Assembly (NCBI GenBank): GCA_964645285.1
Contig: CAZYDR010000067.1
Coordinates: 1-21,040 of the forward strand
DNA: 21,040 nucleotides
Direction of reading: 5' to 3'
Source: JAYZAP01 sp964645285
GTDB taxonomy: Bacteria > Pseudomonadota > Alphaproteobacteria > JAAXGF01
A program made the position numbers and the translations under genes. Of this stretch, positions 15,987-21,040 are shown one piece after another (position 1 is the first letter of the stretch; each line of letters opens with the position of its first letter). The notes beneath the pieces were generated by a model. It ran no database searches, was not told where the DNA came from, and saw nothing but the letters and a program-made list of their open reading frames with translations.

Positions 15987-16988
15987 TCAACACGCTGCCT
16001 TCTTCGACTTACCGGCAACGGACCTACGCCACGGCCCCAGCCGGTCGCCGCAGGAAATCATGGCGATGGCGCCAAGCACGATCAACAGCGAGACAACGAG
16101 GAGCTGGAAGACCACGGAAAACGCCACAGCCTCGGACACCGCGACACCGAAAAGGCCCAGCGCGAAGATGCAGGCCACTTGGAAAATCCCGATGTAGCCC
16201 GGCGCCGCGGGAACCAGCCCGCCGACGTTGAGGAACACCACCACCGTGACCACGGCTATCAATGGCATGGACCAACCGAAGGCCGTCATAACAAGCCACA
16301 TGGCGAGCAGGTCGGTGGCTGTCGCGAGGATCGTCAAAGCCCCGGCAGCCGCCAATCCACGTGATTCACGTAAAATCATAAAAACAGGCACCATCTCATT
16401 GTACCATATAAATATTTTTTCCCTAACTCGATTTGAAAATAGCCTTGTCAGCCAGCCGATCGGGCGCCGCCAGCGACGCCCCCATGCCACCGCCACGACG
16501 ATCACCGCGAAGCCCGCCGCAATCAGCGTTACGGCTATGGCATTGAACTCAAGATCGACGATCGCCGCGCCATGAACGGCCACCACGATGGCCAACATTA
16601 CCGCCAGCATAATCGCGTCAAGCAACCGGTCGGCGACGGCGCCGGCCATGGTCTTGGCCAGCGGAATGGCGGTCAGGCGGTTGACCGCGAAAATTCGCAG
16701 GACCTCGCCGGCGCGAAGCGGCAGGATCGTGTTGCCAAGATAACCCATGCAAGTCGCGCGTAGGAAATCCGCCATGTGGTCGGGCCGGCCAACAACGATC
16801 AACATCCAGCGAATGGCGCGCGACAAAACGCCGCCGATCAACACCGGGACCGCCATCGCCAGCGGCACATACCTGACCCGGTCGAGCGCGGCCCAGAACA
16901 GCGCCCAGTCGAGCCGCGTCACGACCAGCCAGGCGAGCGCGGCACTAACCAGCAAGCCGACAAGAACAAGCCAGCGGTTGCGCGTCAT
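15987..16988 (-). CDS. Lysylphosphatidylglycerol synthase TM region/UPF0104-like membrane protein
   Basis: The product is 333 residues with about eight membrane segments. Characteristic blocks of the LPG_synthase_TM family are present: LSRAIRWMLIVVG, MGYLGNTILPLRAGEVLRIFAV and GGLVPAAPGYIGIFQVACIFAL. The family includes flippase domains of MprF and stand-alone AglD-like proteins that often sit in glycan loci, where they are thought to flip or handle lipid-linked intermediates. No aminoacyl-transfer domain is attached. ATG 16988 has AGG seven bases upstream and lies just behind the stop of the upstream methyltransferase; GTG 17006 would overlap that gene by 11 bases and has no ribosome-binding site. 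It sits in a reverse block with the O-antigen ligase. The basic C-terminal tail ends RSVAGKSKKAAC. Confidence 0.87.
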   Translation of the reverse strand: MTRNRWLVLVGLLVSAALAWLVVTRLDWALFWAALDRVRYVPLAMAVPVLIGGVLSRAIRWMLIVVGRPDHMADFLRATCMGYLGNTILPLRAGEVLRIFAVNRLTAIPLAKTMAGAVADRLLDAIMLAVMLAIVVAVHGAAIVDLEFNAIAVTLIAAGFAVIVVAVAWGRRWRRPIGWLTRLFSNRVREKIFIWYNEMVPVFMILRESRGLAAAGALTILATATDLLAMWLVMTAFGWSMPLIAVVTVVVFLNVGGLVPAAPGYIGIFQVACIFALGLFGVAVSEAVAFSVVFQLLVVSLLIVLGAIAMISCGDRLGPWRRSVAGKSKKAAC

Positions 16989-16995
16989 CAAGCGC

Positions 16996-17765
16996 CTATC
17001 GGACACGGTCGACCGTGATCAGCGCGAACATGGCCAGGGGCGCCATCCACGGCCGAAGCAGCGTTTCGAACCCGCGCCACGCGGCGAACGCGGCGCCCGG
17101 CATCAGGCTGCGCATCGATACACCCCCCGAGACCAAATAGCGAAACGGCATAAACGGTTCAATTGAGCCAACCCGCCACTGCGAAAAAGTCTGTTCAAAA
17201 ACGGCGCGGTCACGCTCAAAGACGATCCACGGCAGCGCACCGTTGGCGCCGCTAACCGGTCCGCCGGCGGCAAGCGCCCAGTCGCGCGCGCCGGGATCGA
17301 ACGGCTCGTGATGAAGCCGGCTATAGATCAGCGTCGACCAGGCCGTAGTCCAAGGCTCGATCATGACGATCCGCCCGCCAGGCGCGACACAGGTTGCCGC
17401 TTCATGAAAGAACGCTTCGACGTCCGGTAAATGATGGAAAACGTCGGTCATGACGATGGCGCGCAGGCTGTCGGCGGCGAACGGCAAACGACCGCCGTCG
17501 AGCACCACCTGGACACCCGGGCAGGGAAAAACCTCCGAGGCGATGACGCCAGCACGGTTTTCGGCGAAAAACCCCGGTCCCGAGCCGAGTTCGAGGACCG
17601 GCTTGTCGCCGGGCGGCAGGGCGCCGGCGATCATGGCGTACCATTCCTCGTAGATCCGCCGCAGAACGCCTTGTCCCGAACCAGGCGCCGTTTCGCGGCG
17701 GTGGTCGCCGGATCGTCGAGGTCGCACCCCCGTACCAGCGGATGGGTCAGCAGTGTTTTCAGCAA
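16996..17765 (-). pseudogene. Class I SAM-dependent methyltransferase with one-base deletion near the 5' end
   Basis: The main frame (RRIYEEWYAMIAGALPPGDKP onward) gives a clear class I methyltransferase: motif I VLELGSGPGFF, VVLDGGRLPFAADSLRAIVMTDVFHHL, APGGRIVMIEPW. Its own N-terminal extension (MRPRRSGDHRRETAPGSGQGV) is not family-like. In another frame directly upstream, from TTG 17765, the sequence reads LLKTLLTHPLVRGCDLDDPA and ends at RLVRDKAF. That is the N-terminus I expect for this group, and it joins LRRIYEEW if one base is added near 17661-17668 (TTCTGCGG for TTCCTGCGG). The gene therefore begins at 17765, 17 bp after the fusion gene, and has a single-base deletion. This may be a sequencing error, because everything else is intact. 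The probable role is glycan or lipid-linked sugar methylation. The stop lies 7 bases before the next ATG. Confidence 0.82.
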
Positions 17766-17781
17766 GACGCCGCGTCTTCCA

Positions 17782-19263
17782 TCAGACGAATTTGATCCGC
17801 AGGGCCGCGAACACCATCATCTTGAGCAGCAGCCAGCCATGGCTCCAGCGGCTGATGTTGGTTTCGCCGTAGACCCGGGCGCGATAGCGGATCGGCATAT
17901 CGACGATTTTCATGCTCAGCTTGTCGGCGCCGAAGATCAGGTCGAAATCACCGAACGGATCGAACTCCCCGAAGTAGTGGCGGTTGGCGGCGATGCGCTC
18001 GTACTCCCAACGCCACAGCACCTTGGTGCCGCACAAAGTATCCTTGATCGATTGGCCGAGGATCCACGAGAAAGCCAGGCCGAAGACCTTGTTGGCCACG
18101 AGGTTGAGGAACTGCATGGCCCTGGCCTCCATGGGGTAGACCAGCCGCACGCCGTTGATGAATTCACCCTTGCCGCCGACGAGCGCATTGTAGAACCTCG
18201 GCAGATCCTCGGGCGCCACGGTCATGTCCGCATCGAGAATCATCAGCACGTCGCCGCTGGCCTCTGCAAAGCCCTTGCGCACGGCGTCGCCTTTACCCTT
18301 ACCCGGCTGGCGAAACAATTTGACGTCCCGGCCGGGATTGTCGGCCATGACCCGCTCGATGGCGCCGTAGGTATCGTCGCTGGAATGGCCTTCGACAAAA
18401 ATTAACTCGGTTCCCGCCCCCATATCCGGGGTTCGCGCGACGATATCCTCGATATGGCCGGCCTCGTTGCGGGCGGCGACGACCACCGACACACGCGGCG
18501 GATTATCCCGCGCAATCGGCTGTGGCGCCGGGCGCGCCACCACAATATGGCTCAGGGCGAAGAAGCTGAACGGCGGAACCTTGACCAGATAGCGGTTGGC
18601 GAGACCACCCAACACCGGGATGTTGAGCGGCAACAGCACCTCGTCCCAATCGCGGACCGTCTCTAGCCCCACCAGACCCAGCAGGTTGGTGACGTCTTCC
18701 CGGGTCAGCCAGTTCTGTGGCAGCAACGGCGTCGCCAAGCCCATGCGCCGGGCCGCTGTCAACGGCTCCTTCCACATGAGGCTGAAGCAATTCATCACCA
18801 CGCGAGTCCGCGGCGTGGCGTGGCGGGCGACGGCTTCGAGAACCGCCTGGACATCCCAGACGTCGTTGATCAGGTCGAAAAGCAGAATGACATCGAAGGT
18901 TTCACCGAGATCAACGTCATGGGCGTCGCCCTCGACAAAGCGCAAATTCGGATGCCGCTCCCTCGCCCGGTCCAGAGTCGCGCCGGAAAAATCGACACCG
19001 ACACCGACAGCCGGCTCAAGCGCGGCCAGCAGGTCGCCCTGACCGCAACCGAGATCAAGCACCCGCAGGCCAGGGGGAATGACGAGCCGGAACACCTCGG
19101 CAAGACGGCCATGGTACGCCCCCCCCAAGCCGCGCCGGTGCCAACCGGCCTCGGCCACCGCGTCCCAATGGGCCCGGCGCACGCCCTGAAACGCGAGATA
19201 CCCCGCGTCGCGATTCGCCTCCCCGGACCCCGGGGAGCGCAGCGGCAGGTGATCGACAGTCAT
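17782..19263 (-). CDS. Bifunctional protein: SAM-methyltransferase fused to GT2 glycosyltransferase
   Basis: The product is 493 residues with two catalytic domains. The N-terminal part (about 20-240) is a class I methyltransferase with VLDLGCGQGD (68-77), VGVDFSGATLDRAR and FDVILLFDLINDV. The C-terminal part (about 255-493) is a GT2 domain: RVSVVVAARNEAGHIEDIV, FVEGHSSDDT, PGKGKGDAVRKGF, the metal-binding ILDADM (342-347) and DTLCGTKVLWRW, ending in a GETNISRWSHG block like DPM1-type enzymes and a hydrophobic C-terminus. GT2 enzymes of this shape often glycosylate polyprenyl phosphate. ATG 19263 was used; an in-frame TTG at 19272 is possible. It is the first gene of the reverse block and is divergent from the regulator operon across about 230 bp. 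No stop or shift lies between the domains, so the fusion looks real. Confidence 0.9.
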   Translation of the reverse strand: MTVDHLPLRSPGSGEANRDAGYLAFQGVRRAHWDAVAEAGWHRRGLGGAYHGRLAEVFRLVIPPGLRVLDLGCGQGDLLAALEPAVGVGVDFSGATLDRARERHPNLRFVEGDAHDVDLGETFDVILLFDLINDVWDVQAVLEAVARHATPRTRVVMNCFSLMWKEPLTAARRMGLATPLLPQNWLTREDVTNLLGLVGLETVRDWDEVLLPLNIPVLGGLANRYLVKVPPFSFFALSHIVVARPAPQPIARDNPPRVSVVVAARNEAGHIEDIVARTPDMGAGTELIFVEGHSSDDTYGAIERVMADNPGRDVKLFRQPGKGKGDAVRKGFAEASGDVLMILDADMTVAPEDLPRFYNALVGGKGEFINGVRLVYPMEARAMQFLNLVANKVFGLAFSWILGQSIKDTLCGTKVLWRWEYERIAANRHYFGEFDPFGDFDLIFGADKLSMKIVDMPIRYRARVYGETNISRWSHGWLLLKMMVFAALRIKFV

Positions 19264-19430
19264 CGTGTCCAATCGTTCCGGTACTGAAATTGCGCCACCG
19301 GACGATAACCCCGCTTGGAGTCGCGCTCAAGCCGTTTACCTTGGTGGGAGTCAGCGCACCAGATTCAAGCGATCAAAGACGATAACGCGAACCGGAGATT
19401 CTTAGCTCACAATGTTGATTGAACATGGAA

Positions 19431-19450
19431 AAATGAATTGAAATTCATTT
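19431..19450. promoter_or_regulatory. Palindrome overlapping the predicted -35 of the regulator operon
   Basis: Perfect 9-bp arms AAATGAATT / AATTCATTT are separated by two bases (GA). It is AT-rich in a GC-rich genome and covers the predicted -35 TTGAAA, so it is a good candidate operator. The binding protein may be the winged-helix regulator encoded just downstream; this is inference. Confidence 0.55.
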
Positions 19451-19466
19451 CATGAACGCTTATTGT
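19438..19466 (+). promoter_or_regulatory. Predicted sigma70-type promoter for the regulator/RfaH-like operon
   Basis: TTGAAA (19438-19443, 5/6 to consensus) and TATTGT (19461-19466, 4/6) are separated by 17 bases. This would start transcription at about 19473, some 20 bases before the ATG at 19494, which has a GGGG tract just upstream as a weak ribosome-binding site. Confidence 0.5.
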
Positions 19467-19479
19467 TTCACGGCGTGAA
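19467..19479. promoter_or_regulatory. Second palindrome at the predicted transcription start
   Basis: Arms TTCAC and GTGAA flank GGC, directly after the predicted -10. Its position between -10 and the start codon suits a repressor site. The arms are short, so chance is possible. A further short palindrome TTCATGAA lies at 19449-19456 between the two promoter hexamers. Confidence 0.4.
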
Positions 19480-19493
19480 CGCATTGGGGCCTG

Positions 19494-20141
19494 ATGGCAA
19501 AACCAGAATTCAGCGATCCCGGCAAGCTCTTCGAGTCGCATACCACCCTGCAGCTTCTGAGCGATGTCGAGCGTGAACAGTTTGATTCCCAGCGCACCTT
19601 TTCGGTACGCCTCGGCATTGCCGTGGGCCTGACCAACGCCTACGTCAAACGCTGTGTCGCCAAGGGCTGGATCAAGATGCGCCGGATTCCGGCCCGCCGC
19701 TACGCCTATTATCTCACCCCCAAGGGATTTACCGAGAAGAGTCAACTGGTCAGCGATTACCTGACGTCGTCGCTGGATTTCTTCCGCAACGCCCGCGCCC
19801 AGTACCTCGAAGCGCTGCAACAATGCGAACGCCGGGGCTGGCGCCGCGTCGCCCTTTACGGCCATGGCGACCTGGTGGAAATCGCCACCCTGGCGGCCAA
19901 GGAGACCTCGGTCGAGTTGGTCGCGGTGATCGCACCGGGATGCAACACCGACGAGTTCGCCGGCCTGCCGGTCGTCACCGACGCCGCCAAGGTACCGGAT
20001 GTCGATGCGGTTCTGATCGCCGATATTGATGACCCTCAGGGCGTTTTCGACAGCTTGGTGGGCACGCGCTCATCGGCGTGCCTGCTGACCCCACCCCTGC
20101 TCCATGTGACGCGCGACGACCAAGCGGACAGCACCTCATGA
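19494..20141 (+). CDS. EPS-type winged-helix regulator with C-terminal Rossmann-like domain
   Basis: The product is 215 residues. Residues about 15-85 form a winged helix: TLQLLSDVEREQ, then LGIAVGLTNAYVKRCVAKGWIKMRRIPARRYAYYLTPKGFTEK, very like the MarR-type regulators associated with EPS and LPS loci, where recognition helix and wing precede YLLTPKG. Residues about 86-112 look helical. From 117 a separate alpha/beta domain starts with RRVALYGHGDLVEIATLAA, a GxGxxxE nucleotide-binding-like turn. It continues LVAVIAPG, FAGLPVVTDAAKV and DAVLIADIDDPQGVFDSL, recalling the N-terminal fold of PglD-type sugar acetyltransferases and CoA/NAD-binding domains. It may sense a nucleotide or sugar-nucleotide; no catalytic residues are evident. 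It overlaps the RfaH-like gene (ATGA at 20138-20141). It is likely a local regulator of the glycan locus, perhaps autoregulated through the palindromes upstream. Confidence 0.82.
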   Translation: MAKPEFSDPGKLFESHTTLQLLSDVEREQFDSQRTFSVRLGIAVGLTNAYVKRCVAKGWIKMRRIPARRYAYYLTPKGFTEKSQLVSDYLTSSLDFFRNARAQYLEALQQCERRGWRRVALYGHGDLVEIATLAAKETSVELVAVIAPGCNTDEFAGLPVVTDAAKVPDVDAVLIADIDDPQGVFDSLVGTRSSACLLTPPLLHVTRDDQADSTS

Positions 20142-20638
20142 GCCAGTGGTATGCCGTGCAGACCCAACCGCGAAGCGAGGACCGCGCCGTCGGCCATCTG
20201 CTGCGCCAGGGCTTCGACGTATACCTGCCGCGTTATGCCAAGAAGCGCCGCCATGCCCGCCGGGTCGATACGGTCGCGGCGCCGCTGTTTCCCGGCTACC
20301 TGTTTATCCGCCTCGATCTCGACAGCGCGCCGTGGCGCTCCATCGACGGCACCCGGGGTGTAATTCGCATTGTCCGCCACGGTGACCATCCGGCGCCGTT
20401 GCCGGGCGGCATCGTCGAAGCCCTGCGCGAACACGAAGACGACAGCGGCCTGCACACACCGGCGAGTCTCCAGGTGTTTGTCCCCGGCAAGCGTCTGCGC
20501 ATCATCGGCGGCGCATTCGATGAATATGTCGGTGTATTCGAACGCATGTCCGCCGATGAGCGCGTGGTTTTACTGCTTAACCTGCTGGGCCGCACGGTCC
20601 AGGTCAAACTACCCATAAACGCCGTCGACGCCGCCTGA
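20138..20638 (+). CDS. RfaH/NusG-like transcription elongation factor (specialised NusG paralogue)
   Basis: The product is 166 residues. The NGN domain spans about 1-100: WYAVQTQPRSEDRAVGHLLRQ, FDVYLPRY, APLFPGYLFIRLD, and GTRGVIRIVR. After a linker the KOW domain spans about 112-166: FVPGKRLRIIGGAFDEYVGVFERM, RVVLLLNLLGRTVQVKLPINAV. Such proteins ride on RNA polymerase and suppress pausing and termination in long operons for capsule, LPS or antibiotics. Housekeeping NusG normally sits beside secE and rplK; here it sits in a glycan locus behind an EPS-type regulator, so this is a paralogue. ATG 20138 overlaps the regulator's stop, so both are co-expressed. Whether its KOW domain refolds like E. 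coli RfaH cannot be told. A possible target element lies 60 bases downstream. Confidence 0.9.
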   Translation: MSQWYAVQTQPRSEDRAVGHLLRQGFDVYLPRYAKKRRHARRVDTVAAPLFPGYLFIRLDLDSAPWRSIDGTRGVIRIVRHGDHPAPLPGGIVEALREHEDDSGLHTPASLQVFVPGKRLRIIGGAFDEYVGVFERMSADERVVLLLNLLGRTVQVKLPINAVDAA

Positions 20639-20672
20639 CAGGGCGGCGGCGCGCGTTGCCGAATAATCTTTT

Positions 20673-20700
20673 GCGGTCCGGGTAATTTCACCCGGACTGC
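20673..20700 (+). promoter_or_regulatory. Strong leader hairpin between RfaH-like gene and FkbM gene
   Basis: The perfect 8-bp stem GTCCGGGT / ACCCGGAC (20676-20683 and 20690-20697) has a six-base AATTTC loop and extends to 11 bp with one G-U pair. No T tract follows, so it is not a standard intrinsic terminator. It could be a pause hairpin, a weak terminator subject to antitermination, or a protein-binding RNA element in the leader of the next gene. Confidence 0.6.
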
Positions 20701-20706
20701 GGTAGC
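20699..20706 (+). promoter_or_regulatory. ops-like element GCGGTAGC
   Basis: GCGGTAGC matches all eight bases of the core of the enterobacterial ops pause element (GGCGGTAGCGT), where RfaH is recruited to RNA polymerase. It starts at the base of the leader hairpin and lies 33 bases before the FkbM start, on the transcribed strand and 60 bases after the RfaH-like gene. I noticed no other copy in the window. The flanks differ from E. coli (T before, AATGG after). The function is inferred. Confidence 0.45.
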
Positions 20707-20738
20707 AATGGTAAGGCCCGCTCATTACCAGCCAAACA

Positions 20739-21040
20739 ATGTCCGTCGTCTCCACCCTTCGCCAGCTGCGCCATGGCCCGCTCAAACGGTTCGGACCGGC
20801 CTGGACGGCCCTGGGCGATCTCTATCGAAGCATCGGGACAGGGCGTCCGGCTGAGCATCGTATTGGCGGATACGGCCCGTTCCTGTTGCAAAGCCAATTC
20901 GCGTTCAGCGATTTCGAGCACTGGGGCGGCGCCCATAACCGGGGTTTCGAATATTGCGTCGAAGCCAGCCGCGACAAACGCTGCGTGCTCGATGTGGGCG
21001 CCCACATCGGCTTGGTCACCCTGCCCATGAGCCGCGCCGT
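20739..21040 (+). CDS. FkbM family methyltransferase, 5' part (runs off the window)
   Basis: The frame is open from ATG 20739 to the end of the window, 100 codons plus two bases. The N-terminus is STLRQLRHGPLKRFGPAWTALGDLYRSI; then come YGPFLLQSQFAFSDFEHWGG, HNRGFEYCVEAS and motif I of the FkbM fold, CVLDVGAHIGLVTLPMSRAV, in the last 20 residues. The lead-in FAFSDFEHWGGAHNRGF, as I recall it, is characteristic of a conserved subgroup of FkbM proteins in alphaproteobacterial polysaccharide loci. The remaining SAM-fold motifs lie beyond the window. No good ribosome-binding site precedes the ATG; a nearby ATG at 20708 is in another frame. The gene follows the RfaH-like gene by 100 bp in the same direction and is probably the first gene of the operon that factor controls. 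Confidence 0.85.
   Translation, partial: MSVVSTLRQLRHGPLKRFGPAWTALGDLYRSIGTGRPAEHRIGGYGPFLLQSQFAFSDFEHWGGAHNRGFEYCVEASRDKRCVLDVGAHIGLVTLPMSRA

Noticed and set aside
17431..18405. Long forward open frame of 324 codons
   Set aside because: It is antisense to the 5' half of one methyltransferase gene and the GT2 half of the fusion gene, both with clear domains; it has no recognisable motif and reads as a shadow of GC-rich codon bias.
20676..20697. Hairpin as a rho-independent terminator of the RfaH-like operon
   Set aside because: No T tract follows; the bases after the stem are GCGGTAGC and GC-rich sequence, so a leader or pause role is more likely.
1..21040. tRNA or rRNA genes, CRISPR arrays, insertion sequences, integrase or attachment repeats
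   Set aside because: None noticed on reading both strands: no transposase-like protein, no regularly spaced repeats and no tRNA-like cloverleaf. Short or diverged elements could be missed without a search.

Overview
The window is GC-rich DNA (by eye about 60% G+C in most places), very probably from an alphaproteobacterium of the Rhodospirillales type. The evidence is the gene content: a Do-family periplasmic protease, a GlpD plus GlpSTPQ-type glycerol ABC transporter operon, and a large surface-glycan locus with an EPS-type winged-helix regulator and an RfaH/NusG-like protein. No rRNA, tRNA, CRISPR array, transposase or integrase was seen.

Region 1 (1-2270): a secreted Do/HtrA serine protease with two PDZ domains. 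A stand-alone response-regulator receiver with no output domain converges on it 4 bp away. An AT-rich intergenic stretch follows. Region 2 (2270-7364): a glycerol-use operon, glpD-glpS-glpT-glpP-glpQ. GlpD and the last permease, GlpQ, are open and look normal. The two ATPase genes and the first permease carry frameshifts, a nonsense codon and a large internal deletion. The usual following genes (binding protein GlpV, kinase GlpK) are absent and are replaced by a convergent lipoprotein gene.

Region 3 (7365-19272): a glycan and lipid-carrier modification locus. A forward block encodes a GT-C-like membrane protein, a methyltransferase, a polyprenyl-phosphate-type GT2 fused to GtrA, a second methyltransferase and an FkbM methyltransferase. 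The first three are coupled by 4-bp overlaps. It is followed by a reverse GT2 gene, a low-GC forward FkbM gene broken by a one-base shift at an A6 run, and a reverse block: a SAM-methyltransferase/GT2 fusion, a methyltransferase (frameshifted near its 5' end), an LPG-synthase-like flippase-type membrane protein and an O-antigen ligase/polymerase. The likely theme is assembly of a polyprenyl-linked glycan, its export or ligation, and heavy methylation.

Region 4 (19273-21040): a compact regulatory head. A promoter with two palindromes precedes a winged-helix regulator with an extra Rossmann-like domain. This overlaps by ATGA an RfaH/NusG-like elongation factor gene. About 100 bp later an FkbM methyltransferase gene begins and runs off the window. 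The leader between them holds a strong hairpin directly followed by GCGGTAGC, the core of the enterobacterial RfaH recruitment site (ops). This pairing of a specialised NusG paralogue with a nearby candidate target element is the most interesting signal in the window.
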